NCBI RefSeq assembly: GCF_023502235.1
Contig: NZ_JAMFLY010000001.1
Span: 930,001-994,000 of the forward strand
Direction: 5' to 3'
Source: Flagellimonas myxillae
GTDB lineage: Bacteria > Bacteroidota > Bacteroidia > Flavobacteriales > Flavobacteriaceae
DNA: 64,000 nucleotides
In this document: piece after piece, positions 37,118 through 46,579 of the stretch
Layout of the letters: the number at the start of each line of letters is the position of its first letter
Position numbering within the stretch: the first letter of the stretch is position 1
The notes under the pieces: model-generated
Told to the model about the DNA's origin: nothing
Database searches by the model: none
Seen by the model: the letters and a program-made list of their open reading frames with translations, nothing else
Position numbers and translations under genes: made by a program

Positions 37118-38542
37118 CTAACAATCACTTAAAAAGACGCCTACAGCAAGTCCGCCCTCCGAGGTTTCCTTGTATTTGGTGTTCATGTCCTTGGCAGTCT
37201 CCCACATGGTGCTAACCACTTTGTCCAAGGGCACTTTGGCATCTTTAGGGTCGGAATCCAAGGCCAACTCAGCGGCATTAATGGCTTTTATCGCCCCCAT
37301 GGAATTCCGCTCGATACAGGGTACTTGTACCAAACCGCCAATAGGATCGCAAGTAAGGCCCAAATGATGTTCCATGGCTATTTCCGCAGCCATCAAAACC
37401 TGTTCTGGACTGCCACCCAAAAGTTCGGTCAAAGCACCGGCGGCCATGGCCGAAGACACTCCGATTTCTGCTTGGCATCCACCCATCGCTGCCGAGATGG
37501 TGGCACCTTTCTTAAAGATACTTCCTATTTCGCCCGCCACCAATAAAAACGTTTTAATGTGCTCAAAATTCGCCTTATGGTTTTCGATGACCATATAGTA
37601 CATCAAAACAGCGGGAATTACACCTGCACTTCCATTAGTGGGCGCGGTAACCACTCTTCCTAAAGAAGCATTGACTTCATTGACGCTCAAAGCAAAACAA
37701 CTCACCCATTTTAGGATCTGTCTGAATTTTACCCGAGTCTTCCGAATGACTTCCAACCATTCCTGGGGATTGGCATAGGGGAGTTCTCCTTTTAGTTTTT
37801 GGTGCATTTCAAAGGCTCTACGCCGTACATTTAGTCCGCCAGGCAATGTTCCCTCGGTATGGCACCCGAGATACATGCACTCCAACATGGTATTCCAGAT
37901 TCTTCGCAATTCTGAATCTATCTCGGTTGTAGGCCTCAAGGAAAGTTCATTTTCTAGCACCACTTCTGAAATTGAAGCTATTTTGGTTTCACAATACCCA
38001 AGTAACTCGTCCCCTGTTTTAATAGGACAGGGAAAAGTTTTAAAAACAGCCTTGTTTTCTTTGGAATGGGAAAGGTCTTTCTTTACCACAAATCCACCTC
38101 CGATGGAATAGAAGGTTTCCGAGACTGTTTTCCCATCCTCAAGTTGGGCCTCAAAGCACATCCCGTTGGCATGAAAAGGAAGAAACTCCTTTTTGAAAAC
38201 TATATCGTCATCAAAACTAAATGGGATTTTTCGAATCCCTCCCAATGCAAGTTGTCCAGATTTCTTTAGATTTTCGAGCGTTGGGTCGATGGTCTCTGTG
38301 GGCACAGTTTCGGGATCACTGCCAATTAAACCCATGATTACCGCAATATCGGTAGCATGCCCTTTACCGGTCAAGGAAAGGGAACCGTAGAGATAGACCT
38401 TTACGATGGTCACGGAATTAAAATGGTTGTTGCTTTTTAGCTCGTTGACCCATTGTTCGGCTGCCCGCCAAGGCCCCAAAGTGTGGGAACTTGAAGGCCC
38501 TACACCAATTTTTAGCATATCAAAAACGCTGATACATTCCAC
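37118..38542 (-). CDS. sdaA: L-serine ammonia-lyase (iron-sulfur type)
   Basis: The 474-residue single-chain enzyme deaminates serine to pyruvate and ammonia using a [4Fe-4S] cluster. The start is a GTG at 38542, giving [21 protein letters not shown], which matches the family; a longer frame continues upstream through repeats and is spurious. Cluster ligands are likely in [17 protein letters not shown] and VPCIERN. The chain is typical for bacterial SdaA. Intergenic repeats lie upstream. Confidence 0.95.
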   Translation of the reverse strand: MECISVFDMLKIGVGPSSSHTLGPWRAAEQWVNELKSNNHFNSVTIVKVYLYGSLSLTGKGHATDIAVIMGLIGSDPETVPTETIDPTLENLKKSGQLALGGIRKIPFSFDDDIVFKKEFLPFHANGMCFEAQLEDGKTVSETFYSIGGGFVVKKDLSHSKENKAVFKTFPCPIKTGDELLGYCETKIASISEVVLENELSLRPTTEIDSELRRIWNTMLECMYLGCHTEGTLPGGLNVRRRAFEMHQKLKGELPYANPQEWLEVIRKTRVKFRQILKWVSCFALSVNEVNASLGRVVTAPTNGSAGVIPAVLMYYMVIENHKANFEHIKTFLLVAGEIGSIFKKGATISAAMGGCQAEIGVSSAMAAGALTELLGGSPEQVLMAAEIAMEHHLGLTCDPIGGLVQVPCIERNSMGAIKAINAAELALDSDPKDAKVPLDKVVSTMWETAKDMNTKYKETSEGGLAVGVFLSDC

Positions 38543-38617
38543 AGGCAAAATCGTTTTATCAAATATAAGAAGAGCGGATAAGTTAGCTACAAGAAGTTTT
38601 ACCGACGACGCAATAAT

Positions 38618-38692
38618 CAATGAACAGTAAACAATGAACAATGAACAATGAACAATGAACAATGAACAATGAACAATGAACAATGAACAATG
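38618..38692. repeat. Tandem heptamer repeat (CAATGAA)n
   Basis: Eight perfect CAATGAA units run from 38632 to 38687, preceded by two degenerate units and followed by a partial unit. It is the first part of a 560-nt gene-free tract between sdaA and dnaK. Confidence 0.9.
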
Positions 38693-38714
38693 GCCAATTA
38701 ACTTTAATCCTTTA

Positions 38715-38903
38715 CCAAACTCCAAACTCCAAACTCCAAACTCCAAACACCAAACACCAAACTCCAAGCACCAAGCACCAAATCCCAAGCACCAAACTTC
38801 AAGCACCGCGCATCAAGCATCAGGCACCAAATCTCAAATCCCAAATTCCAAACTCCAAGCACCAAGCACCAAGCACCAAGCACCAAATTCCAAATTCCAG
38901 ACT
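38715..38903. repeat. Tandem heptamer repeat (YCAANNN)n, main array
   Basis: 27 consecutive units of exactly 7 bp (189 nt), written mostly CCAAACT, CCAAGCA, CCAAATC or CCAAATT. The last three positions vary while the first four stay close to YCAA. No insertion breaks the register across the full length. Translation of any frame gives only low-complexity peptides, so no gene is called here. Confidence 0.92.
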
Positions 38904-38957
38904 CCCGTTCTAATCGTTTTCAATTTTCCCTTTTTCACTTTGCATTGATGTAAGGCG

Positions 38958-38999
38958 CCAAACTCCAAGCAACTAGCATCCAACTCCAACCACCAAACA
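38958..38999. repeat. Degenerate heptamer repeat before dnaK
   Basis: Six units in 7-bp register (CCAAACT, CCAAGCA, two degenerate ones, CCAACCA, CCAAACA). The 54-nt gap from the main array (38904-38957) holds T-rich sequence without repeats. The region from 39000 to dnaK (39104) is the likely promoter region, with no clear consensus. Confidence 0.7.
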
Positions 39000-39103
39000 C
39001 AAAATTTCATCTGCCACCTTGTCATATTCTTTGCCATGGCATGAACATTGTCACTCATAGAGCGAGACAAAAATGAATTTTCAACGATATAACTTTAAAT
39101 AAA

Positions 39104-41014
39104 ATGAGCAAAATTATAGGTATAGACTTGGGTACGACCAACTCCTGCGTCTCTGTAATGGAGGGTAACGAGCCTGTGGTAATTCCCAATGCGGAAGGGA
39201 AGCGAACCACACCTTCTGTTATCGCCTTTGTTGAGGGCGGTGAAATTAAGGTGGGAGATCCTGCCAAACGACAGGCTGTGACCAATCCACATAAAACCAT
39301 TTATTCTATCAAACGTTTTATGGGGAACAAATTTTCCGAATCGCAAAAAGAAGCGAATCGTGTTCCTTACAAGGTTGTAAAGGGTGACAACAATACACCA
39401 AGGGTAGATATAGACGGACGTTTGTATACACCTCAGGAACTTTCGGCCATGATTCTTCAAAAAATGAAGAAGACAGCTGAGGATTACTTGGGCCAAGATG
39501 TGTCCAGGGCGGTAATCACAGTCCCTGCATATTTTAACGATTCACAAAGACAGGCAACCAAAGAGGCCGGAGAGATTGCAGGTTTGACCGTGGAGCGAAT
39601 CATCAACGAGCCTACAGCCGCTTCTTTGGCCTATGGTCTTGATAAAAAAGATACCGATCAAAAAATTGTTGTTTTCGATTTTGGAGGAGGAACACACGAT
39701 GTTTCCATTTTGGAATTGGGTGATGGTGTTTTTGAGGTGTTGGCCACTGATGGAGATACACACCTTGGAGGAGATGATGTTGACCAAAAGATCATTGACT
39801 GGTTGGCAGAGGAATTCAAGAATGATGAAGGATTAGACCTAAGGGAAGATGCCATGGCCTTGCAACGTTTGCGCGAAGCAGCCGAAAAGGCTAAAATTGA
39901 ATTGTCGGCATCTGCCCAGACCGAGATCAACTTGCCTTATGTAACGGCAACAGCTTCTGGACCCAAGCACTTGGTTAGAACCTTGAGCCGCGCCAAATTT
40001 GAGCAATTGATCGAGGATTTGGTGAAAAGAACCATAGAACCTTGTGAAACTGCCCTTAAAAGCGCAGGACTTTCCAAAAGTGATATCGACGAGATTATCT
40101 TAGTAGGGGGATCTACCCGAATTCCTGCCGTACAGGAAGCTGTTGAGAAGTTCTTCGGGAAAAAACCTTCCAAAGGTGTTAACCCTGACGAGGTGGTTGC
40201 TGTTGGAGCCGCAATCCAAGGGGGCGTATTAACAGGGGATGTAAAGGATGTACTCCTTTTGGATGTTACCCCACTTTCCTTGGGAATCGAAACTATGGGA
40301 AGCGTGTTTACCAAATTGATCGAGGCGAACACAACAATTCCTACGAAAAAATCACAGGTGTTCTCCACAGCAGCGGATAACCAACCTTCGGTTGAAATCC
40401 ATGTGTTGCAAGGGGAAAGACCCATGGCTGCAGATAACAAAACAATCGGTAGATTCCACTTGGATGGGATTCCACCCGCGCCAAGAGGTACACCTCAAAT
40501 TGAAGTGACCTTTGATATTGATGCCAATGGTATTATCAAGGTATCTGCCACGGACAAGGCCACGAACAAAACGCAGGATATCCGAATCGAGGCTTCTTCT
40601 GGCTTGACCGATGAGGAAATCCAAAAAATGAAGGCAGAAGCTGAAGCCAATGCCGAAGCGGATAAAGCGGCCAAAGAAAAAGCTGACAAGTTGAACGAGG
40701 CAGATGGAATGATCTTCCAGACCGAAAAACAACTTAAGGAGTTTGGCGATAAACTTTCCGATGACAAGAAAAAGCCAATTGAGGATGCCTTGGAAGAATT
40801 GAAGAAAGCTTACGAGACCAAAGACGTTGCGGTGATCGAACCAGCTTTGGAGAAGATCAACGAAGCTTGGAAAGTTGCCTCTGAGGAAATGTACAAGGCC
40901 CAGGCGGAAGCCCAAGCCAATGGCTCAGCTGATGCTGCGGCTGGAGACGCTGGAGCCAGTGACTCCGCAGAAGGAGATAACGTTGAAGACGTTGATTTTG
41001 AAGAAGTGAAATAA
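39104..41014 (+). CDS. dnaK: Molecular chaperone DnaK (Hsp70)
   Basis: The 636-residue protein has the complete Hsp70 layout: ATPase domain with [24 protein letters not shown] and [10 protein letters not shown], interdomain linker [13 protein letters not shown] near 385-397, substrate-binding beta domain, and a helical lid ending in an acidic tail (EEVK). It cooperates with ClpB. grpE and dnaJ are not adjacent here. A strong terminator follows the gene. Confidence 0.99.
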   Translation: MSKIIGIDLGTTNSCVSVMEGNEPVVIPNAEGKRTTPSVIAFVEGGEIKVGDPAKRQAVTNPHKTIYSIKRFMGNKFSESQKEANRVPYKVVKGDNNTPRVDIDGRLYTPQELSAMILQKMKKTAEDYLGQDVSRAVITVPAYFNDSQRQATKEAGEIAGLTVERIINEPTAASLAYGLDKKDTDQKIVVFDFGGGTHDVSILELGDGVFEVLATDGDTHLGGDDVDQKIIDWLAEEFKNDEGLDLREDAMALQRLREAAEKAKIELSASAQTEINLPYVTATASGPKHLVRTLSRAKFEQLIEDLVKRTIEPCETALKSAGLSKSDIDEIILVGGSTRIPAVQEAVEKFFGKKPSKGVNPDEVVAVGAAIQGGVLTGDVKDVLLLDVTPLSLGIETMGSVFTKLIEANTTIPTKKSQVFSTAADNQPSVEIHVLQGERPMAADNKTIGRFHLDGIPPAPRGTPQIEVTFDIDANGIIKVSATDKATNKTQDIRIEASSGLTDEEIQKMKAEAEANAEADKAAKEKADKLNEADGMIFQTEKQLKEFGDKLSDDKKKPIEDALEELKKAYETKDVAVIEPALEKINEAWKVASEEMYKAQAEAQANGSADAAAGDAGASDSAEGDNVEDVDFEEVK

Positions 41015-41042
41015 ACACTCCTAGAATCATAATTTAAAAGAT

Positions 41043-41072
41043 GCCCTACAATAAAATGTAGGGCTTTTTTTT
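41043..41072 (+). terminator. Rho-independent terminator of dnaK
   Basis: A perfect 8-bp stem GCCCTACA with TGTAGGGC, a 6-nt loop and a run of eight T, 29 nt after the dnaK stop. Confidence 0.9.
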
Positions 41073-41120
41073 ATTTTTGTTTACGAAGGTTTAAAACTTG
41101 ATGTTCCAAATTTTACCATT

Positions 41121-42377
41121 ATGAGGTACGCATACTCCATAGTTATACTGCTGCTCTTATTCTCTTGTAGCTCATCCAACGAATTGCCCAATGAGGGTGT
41201 AAATGACGATGAAGTGGTTGATACCAACAATCCACCCGTCGAAGAGGAGGACCCTGTTGAGGAGGAAGAGGAAGAGGAATTCGATCCAGTCGAAAAAGAG
41301 TATAATCTTGAAATCTTAACCACCTCTGGGGATGATGAGATACAGCTGAGCCTGGAATACGTCTCGGGAAATGTGGTAGAAACCAATCTTACCCAAGAGT
41401 TGGGCATACAAAAAACCGATTATTACATCCGGGAAATTGAGAACAGTCTTCTAAGCTTCCATTCTTGGCCATCCAGTTATACCTCGATCAGCACCTATCA
41501 GAAGGATGTAATTAGTGGATCCATTGATATAACTGAAGATTACTGTATTCTCCCACCCGATGCAAATGGGGTAAATAATGGGATTTCCCTCTATACAGGG
41601 AACCAAAACAAACTGGTTTTGGTGCATTCCACTTATGATATTCCGGTGACCTTGGAACAATATTATGTTACGATTTATGACAAGGCTTCTGGGGAATGCA
41701 AACAAGTTGAGCTTGATCCCAATCCCAAGGCTAACCAAATATCTCTGGGTATCCAGTTCCAAATAATAAACGAAGACGTGCTGGCACTGCTTTACGTTAC
41801 TGGGGACAATTTAAATCCAACAGTTGCCTTCATTGATTTGGAATCGGCAACCGTTCTCAGTAGTAAGATCTTTAATAGGTTTTCCGCAGGAAGCTTTTAT
41901 AATGGAGATTTTCTGGCCATCCGACTGGAGTCCAGTAACTTCTTGATAGAAACCTATGATATCCAAAGTTTTGAATTGGAAAGCACCAAAACGGCCAACG
42001 GACTCCCTAGCATTCTCTATGGGCTATCCCACACCGTATTTTTCAACGACCAATTTAGTTTTGAGAAAGTATACCCAGCATCTGAACATTATAGAAGGCA
42101 ACCCGCAATCTATGATATGGGAAGTGATAAAGTTGTTGAGGGGAATCAACCTTTTCTGGAAGAATTGGCTGTTGACTTACAAGATGAACTGGGTACTGCT
42201 CCCATTTTTCCCGTACGAAAGGTGGATGTGGAGAACAGGAACATAATTTTGGGCTACGATCGCAATGATGGTTCCGAAACAGGAGGAATTGTTTTTACCA
42301 ATTTTGATTTAGAGGTCTATAAGGTAGTAGAATTGGATTATGTGCCTGAGGAAATCATAATCAAGAGTGTTAACTAG
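41121..42377 (+). CDS. Lipoprotein with acidic linker, unknown function
   Basis: The 418-residue product has a lipobox at LLFSC-S (lipid Cys at 16). Residues about 35-60 form a highly acidic Glu-rich spacer (EEEDPVEEEEEEEFD), and the remaining 350 residues are mostly beta strands with repeated FYNGDF and DLEV-type segments, which may form a propeller-like or beta-sandwich fold. No catalytic motif is seen. Probably a surface-exposed protein whose spacer lifts the folded part from the membrane (inference). It is convergent to rluF, 24 nt apart. Confidence 0.72.
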   Translation: MRYAYSIVILLLLFSCSSSNELPNEGVNDDEVVDTNNPPVEEEDPVEEEEEEEFDPVEKEYNLEILTTSGDDEIQLSLEYVSGNVVETNLTQELGIQKTDYYIREIENSLLSFHSWPSSYTSISTYQKDVISGSIDITEDYCILPPDANGVNNGISLYTGNQNKLVLVHSTYDIPVTLEQYYVTIYDKASGECKQVELDPNPKANQISLGIQFQIINEDVLALLYVTGDNLNPTVAFIDLESATVLSSKIFNRFSAGSFYNGDFLAIRLESSNFLIETYDIQSFELESTKTANGLPSILYGLSHTVFFNDQFSFEKVYPASEHYRRQPAIYDMGSDKVVEGNQPFLEELAVDLQDELGTAPIFPVRKVDVENRNIILGYDRNDGSETGGIVFTNFDLEVYKVVELDYVPEEIIIKSVN

Positions 42378-42401
42378 AATATACTGACTTTGGAACGCAG
42401 T

Positions 42402-43124
42402 TCAATCATGTGTTTTGGACGAAGCCGCTACCAATCTATTGATTTCGTTGAGCTCCTTGTCCGTTAAATCCCGCCATTTGCCCACCGGAATATCCAATTT
42501 GACGTTCATGATCCGGATACGTTTCAATTTTTTGACCCGATAGTCCAGATACTCACACATTCTACGAATCTGCCGATTCAAACCTTGGGTAAGGATAATT
42601 TTAAACTGGTAGGACCCCAATTGTTCCACTTCGCACTTACGCGTCATAGTGCCCAAAATGGGAATTCCGTTGCGCATTCGCTTTAAGAAGTCTTGGGTAA
42701 TGGGCTTGTTTACGGTAACCACATACTCCTTTTCATGATTGTTGCGTGCCCTTAGAATCTTATTTACGATATCCCCGTCGTTGGTCATAAAAATGAGGCC
42801 TTCACTGGGTTTATCCAACCGACCAATGGGGAATATGCGCTTGGGATAGTTGATAAAGTCTATAATATTATCTTTTTCTACTCGGGTATCTGTAGTGCAC
42901 ACTATCCCAACAGGCTTATGAAACGCAAGGTAAACAGGTTTGTCCTTGGGTTCAGAAATCAGCTCGCCATCCACCCTTACTTCGTCCGTAGGTTTTACTT
43001 TGGTCCCCATTTCTGGAATCTTACCATTAATAGTCACCCGCCCTTGGTCTATCAATTTGTCGGCTGCCCGTCTGGAACAATACCCGACTTCACTCAAATA
43101 CTTGTTTATACGTGTTTCCTTCAT
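42402..43124 (-). CDS. rluF: 23S rRNA pseudouridine synthase RluF-like
   Basis: The 240-residue protein has an S4 domain ([21 protein letters not shown]) and an RsuA/RluB-type catalytic domain with [12 protein letters not shown] (D104), plus [11 protein letters not shown] and RQIRRMCEY. The size and order fit RluF (23S U2604). Its first four bases (ATGA) overlap the end of the beta-lactamase gene, so it is the last gene of the long minus-strand operon. Confidence 0.9.
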   Translation of the reverse strand: MKETRINKYLSEVGYCSRRAADKLIDQGRVTINGKIPEMGTKVKPTDEVRVDGELISEPKDKPVYLAFHKPVGIVCTTDTRVEKDNIIDFINYPKRIFPIGRLDKPSEGLIFMTNDGDIVNKILRARNNHEKEYVVTVNKPITQDFLKRMRNGIPILGTMTRKCEVEQLGSYQFKIILTQGLNRQIRRMCEYLDYRVKKLKRIRIMNVKLDIPVGKWRDLTDKELNEINRLVAASSKTHD

Positions 43125-43876
43125 GGTTCAATGCCCTCTTTTTCGTCCAGGAACAAGGTTTGGGTAAAGTCCAACAATTCCTTTCCGCCCGGTTTTCCGT
43201 GTCCCGGTACAACAAACTGTAACGTTGAAAATTCCTTTTTGATTTTTTCTATGGAATGTGGCCACTCGCCCAGATTGGCCTCTTCAATATAACCTTTTCC
43301 AGCTCCGAGGGACTTGAGCAAGCATCCTCCGAAAAGTACCTGTTCTTCCGGGATGTAGCCCACTATATTATCCTCTGTATGCCCTTCCCCAATGAAAGTG
43401 ATAAGGACCTGCTGGTTACCCACTTCAATTTCCATTTTATCTTGAAATCCATTTAGGGGAATGGGAAAACCTTTTTCCCTTGCCAATTGTTGTGTACGCT
43501 GATTGGCATAAGAATTAATTCCGGATTCATGAAAGGTATTTAATCCAGCTAGGCAGTCCTCGTGGGCATGGGTTGGAACCACCCCAACAACATTGGCTCC
43601 CCACTCTGAAGCTATCCACGCTAACAATTCTTGGGATACCTCATCAGAGATGGGGGTATCAAAAATAAGGACGTCGTTACCATTTCTATAGAGCAATCCA
43701 TTGCAACCCACTTTTCCAAAACTTTCAGTTTGCAAAAAAGAAACATGGACGTAGGTGCCCGAAGTGAGTTGATGGATTTCCAGATTGTCCGTTTTGTAAA
43801 CCACTTCATTTTTAGCTAGTTTACAGGAAGCAATGCAGAAAATAAGCAAGAAAAGATATAGGAACTTGAACTTCAT
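43121..43876 (-). CDS. Subclass B1 metallo-beta-lactamase, lipoprotein
   Basis: The 251-residue protein has every zinc ligand of subclass B1 enzymes: H103, H105 and D107 in PTHAHEDC, H166 in GEGHTED, C185 in LFGGCLLK and H226 in VPGHGKPG, with the B1 Lys K188. It begins with a lipoprotein signal (LLIFCIASC; lipid Cys 18), so it is membrane-anchored, as in NDM-1. The loop GYIEEA resembles BlaB and IND enzymes of flavobacteria (from memory). Hydrolysis of carbapenems and other beta-lactams is expected but untested. It overlaps modC by 4 nt and rluF by 4 nt. Confidence 0.93.
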   Translation of the reverse strand: MKFKFLYLFLLIFCIASCKLAKNEVVYKTDNLEIHQLTSGTYVHVSFLQTESFGKVGCNGLLYRNGNDVLIFDTPISDEVSQELLAWIASEWGANVVGVVPTHAHEDCLAGLNTFHESGINSYANQRTQQLAREKGFPIPLNGFQDKMEIEVGNQQVLITFIGEGHTEDNIVGYIPEEQVLFGGCLLKSLGAGKGYIEEANLGEWPHSIEKIKKEFSTLQFVVPGHGKPGGKELLDFTQTLFLDEKEGIEP

Positions 43877-44748
43877 TCGATTTTGTATAGTATGGGATTA
43901 AAGGCTTTTGATGCTACAATAACGGCATCCCCGACCTTAAGATTTTCGATTTCGGATTCTTGGGCTATCACCTTTACCATTTGGTTTTGCACAAGAACAG
44001 TGACAATATAAACTACTTCGTTTTTCTCTATTTGAAGCACCGCTCCTTGAAACTTGAATTTTCCACTTAAATCTTGGTTTACAAATACCTGGGAGGGAGT
44101 TCCTTGGCGGATAACCCTTCCTTCTTCCAATACAATTACTCTATCTGACAACTTATGGATTTCCCCTATATCATGGCTGATTAGAATGGTGGTCAATAGG
44201 TATTTGCGGTGTACCTTTTGAAGATAGTCCTGCAACCTCAGTCTGGTTTTTAGATCCAGGGCCGAAAGTGGCTCGTCCAATAATAGCAATTTGGGTTGTT
44301 GGACCAAGGTCCTTGCCAAGGCCACGCGTTGCTGTTGCCCTCCGGATAGGGTGGTGGGCTTTTTTTGTTGGATGTTATTCAGCTCCATAACTTGGATAAG
44401 TTCCTTCACGATGCTCGGGTCACCTTGCCTAGGCAATGCAAACTCCAGATTTTGTTTTACGCTCATATTTGGAAAGAGCGCATAATCTTGGAATACATAG
44501 CCAATGTTCCGTTCCTGTGGTTTTACATGGATGTGCTTTGAGGTATCCAACCAAACCTTATCGCCAACAGTGATTTTGCCCGCTTCCGGTTGCATCAGTC
44601 CTGAAAGGATTTTGAGGGTAGATGTTTTACCGGCCCCTGACGAGCCATAAAGGGTTACGAATTCACCTGGTGCAACCTGAATGTTCACGTCAAGACGCAT
44701 TGGGCCCTCGGGACCGTCCAATTGCTTTTGTATCTGGATGGTCATCAT
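43873..44748 (-). CDS. modC: Molybdate ABC transporter ATP-binding protein
   Basis: The 291-residue ATPase has Walker A SSGAGKTS at about 37-44, the Q-loop VFQDYALFPNMSV, signature LSGGQQQR and Walker B LLLLDEPLSALD, followed by a C-terminal TOBE domain of about 60 residues (GKFKFQGAVLQIEKNEV) that may sense the anion. It powers ModB. Its last four bases overlap the beta-lactamase gene and its first four overlap modB. Confidence 0.93.
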   Translation of the reverse strand: MMTIQIQKQLDGPEGPMRLDVNIQVAPGEFVTLYGSSGAGKTSTLKILSGLMQPEAGKITVGDKVWLDTSKHIHVKPQERNIGYVFQDYALFPNMSVKQNLEFALPRQGDPSIVKELIQVMELNNIQQKKPTTLSGGQQQRVALARTLVQQPKLLLLDEPLSALDLKTRLRLQDYLQKVHRKYLLTTILISHDIGEIHKLSDRVIVLEEGRVIRQGTPSQVFVNQDLSGKFKFQGAVLQIEKNEVVYIVTVLVQNQMVKVIAQESEIENLKVGDAVIVASKAFNPILYKIE

Positions 44749-45416
44749 TTCCAGAATTTTTTAAGATATCCGCCATTGATCAGATATACTGTGAGTAAAA
44801 TGCAAAAGGTAATGGCAAAGAGTACCAAGGAATAGAAATTGGCCGCTCCGTAATTAAGGGCTTCTACCTCATCGTAAATCGCAATGGATGCCACCTTGGT
44901 CTTTCCAGGAATATTTCCCCCTATCATCAGCACCACACCAAATTCCCCAACTGTATGCGCAAAGGACAATACGGTACCGGTGAGCAAAGCAGGCTTGATA
45001 TTGGGCAAAAGAACATGCAGCAAAATTTCAAATTTGGACTTTCCCATAAGAACAGCAGCTTCCCGCAATGAAGTATGAATCCCTGTAAATCCAGATAGAA
45101 TGGGATGCACCATAAAGGGCAAGCTATAGAGCATGGAAGCCAGTACCAGGCCAGGAAAAGAAAATACCAATTGAATTCCGAGTGTTTCCGATAACCAGCC
45201 TCCCAATGCATTATTGGGACTAAAGGCAATCAGAAAATAAAACCCCAAAACTGTGGGTGGGAGGACCAGTGGCATGCTTACCAAGGTTTGGATAATGGGC
45301 TTTGCCCGTGCCTTGGAATACGCCAACCAATAGGAGAGCGGAATGGATAAGACCAATAGGATCAACGTGGTCACCAAAGCGAGTTTAAAGGTCAGTATTA
45401 GCGGTTCCCAACTCAT
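44745..45416 (-). CDS. modB: Molybdate ABC transporter permease
   Basis: The 223-residue inner-membrane protein has about five or six membrane helices and the EAA loop EAAVLMGKSKFEIL followed by NIKPALLTG, as in ModB and CysT-type permeases. The segment LVSMPLVLPPTVLGFYFL is characteristic of ModB. It overlaps the TOBE gene upstream (4 nt) and modC downstream (4 nt). Confidence 0.94.
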   Translation of the reverse strand: MSWEPLILTFKLALVTTLILLVLSIPLSYWLAYSKARAKPIIQTLVSMPLVLPPTVLGFYFLIAFSPNNALGGWLSETLGIQLVFSFPGLVLASMLYSLPFMVHPILSGFTGIHTSLREAAVLMGKSKFEILLHVLLPNIKPALLTGTVLSFAHTVGEFGVVLMIGGNIPGKTKVASIAIYDEVEALNYGAANFYSLVLFAITFCILLTVYLINGGYLKKFWK

Positions 45417-45817
45417 ATCTTGGCCAACATTACTTCGTTGAGTTTGATCAAGGCGACTGCCGTGGTATTTTCTTCAAGTTCCAATTTTTCCACAGCATTG
45501 GAACTGATAACGGAGGTTATGGTTCCTGATGGGGTGTCCAATACTACTTTTCCCAGCAAAGTTCCCTTGTGGACCTCTTTTACGGTGCCAGCTATCCGGT
45601 TCTGCATACTGATGTTAGAAACTTCCCCAACACCAATAACCACCTCGGTTTCCTTGAACAAGGTTTTAATAGGCTCCCCTTTCGTGAGGTAACTTGCAGA
45701 TTCGGGGGTTTCCACCACAATGGCTTTGATGATGGTTTTAGGGTGTACTTCAACGCAAACGAGAGACAAATTCCCGCTGACTTCAACATCCACAATGGTA
45801 CCCTCTAAACTATTCAT
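45413..45817 (-). CDS. Di-Mop/TOBE molybdate-binding protein
   Basis: The 134-residue protein consists of two TOBE (Mop) domains in tandem: residues about 3-68 and 69-134. The second (SMQNRIAGTVKEVHKGTLLGKVVLD) is a good match to molybdopterin-binding Mop, while the first is more degenerate. Di-Mop proteins bind molybdate and can store it. It lies between modA and modB, overlapping both by 4-8 nt. The gene order modA-Mop-modB-modC strongly supports a molybdate operon. Confidence 0.87.
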   Translation of the reverse strand: MNSLEGTIVDVEVSGNLSLVCVEVHPKTIIKAIVVETPESASYLTKGEPIKTLFKETEVVIGVGEVSNISMQNRIAGTVKEVHKGTLLGKVVLDTPSGTITSVISSNAVEKLELEENTTAVALIKLNEVMLAKI

Positions 45818-46574
45818 TTACCGAATATCCGTATTTCTTCAAAATTTTTTGGGATTCATCGGAAAAAATAAAATTGTAAAAGGCCTCCGCCTTCTGATGC
45901 TCCTTGGTTTTCGTGCCTACCATTACAATGCCTTGGGCAATGGGCGTATAACTATTTGAGTCCAACGCTAGCCAATTTCCCTGATTGGCCATGGAAGGGG
46001 TAAATACAGTGGATTTAGCAGTAAATCCGATTTGTGCCGCCCCTGTTACCATGAATTGGTTGGTTTGGGAGACATTCTCTCCATACACCAATTTATGACG
46101 CACGGAATCAAGCATTGCATGATGTTCCAACACTTCCATTGCCGCCGAACCGTAGGGAGCTGTTTTGGGATTTGCCAGGGCAATATGAACGATGCTGTCC
46201 TTCAACAGCATTTCCATTTTTGGGTCAGTATTGGCATTGGGTGAATACAAAACCAATTGTCCATAGGCGTAGACTTTTGGAGCGGCCGGAGCCATACCAT
46301 TTTGAAATAACATTTGGGGATATTTCATATCTGCGGACAACAACACATCAAAAGGAGCACCTTCCATAATTTGGGCGGTGAGTTTACCAGAAGATGCCAC
46401 AACTAAATCGCATTCAATTCCGGTAGTTGCAGTAAACCTGGCTGCAATTTCCTCTATGGAAAACTGCATATTGGACGAAACGGCAAGTGTCAACCTTTGG
46501 GATTTTGAGCTGGGATTACAGCCCAACTGTGAAAATAAAAGAAGCACCCAAAGGAGGTAAGATATTCTAAACAT
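45810..46574 (-). CDS. modA: Molybdate-binding lipoprotein ModA
   Basis: The 254-residue lipoprotein (LLLFSQLGC lipobox, lipid Cys 19) is a type II periplasmic binding protein with VSSNMQFSIEEIAARF, VVASSGKLTAQIMEGAPFD and ALANPKTAPYGSAAMEVLE, all typical of ModA and its SSG oxyanion site. It delivers molybdate or tungstate to ModBC. It starts the mod block but follows the DUF1287 gene by only 5 nt. Confidence 0.93.
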   Translation of the reverse strand: MFRISYLLWVLLLFSQLGCNPSSKSQRLTLAVSSNMQFSIEEIAARFTATTGIECDLVVASSGKLTAQIMEGAPFDVLLSADMKYPQMLFQNGMAPAAPKVYAYGQLVLYSPNANTDPKMEMLLKDSIVHIALANPKTAPYGSAAMEVLEHHAMLDSVRHKLVYGENVSQTNQFMVTGAAQIGFTAKSTVFTPSMANQGNWLALDSNSYTPIAQGIVMVGTKTKEHQKAEAFYNFIFSDESQKILKKYGYSVNE

Positions 46575-46579
46575 GTTGG

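Noticed and set aside
38543..38806. Extension of the sdaA frame upstream by 88 residues
   Set aside because: The extra part is encoded by the 7-bp repeats and is low-complexity (Cys, Leu, Phe, Trp). The family-typical start MECISVFD is a GTG at 38542.
38676..38948. Several open frames on both strands through the repeat arrays
   Set aside because: A 7-bp unit without stops keeps all frames open; the peptides are simple heptapeptide repeats and match no family, so none is called as a gene.
38618..38999. CRISPR array
   Set aside because: Units are contiguous 7-mers without spacers, and no cas gene is in the window.
43121..43876. Glyoxalase II or another MBL-fold enzyme instead of beta-lactamase
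   Set aside because: The Cys ligand in LFGGCLLK with the following Lys, and the HAHED order, are specific to subclass B1; glyoxalases have Asp there and a different motif order.
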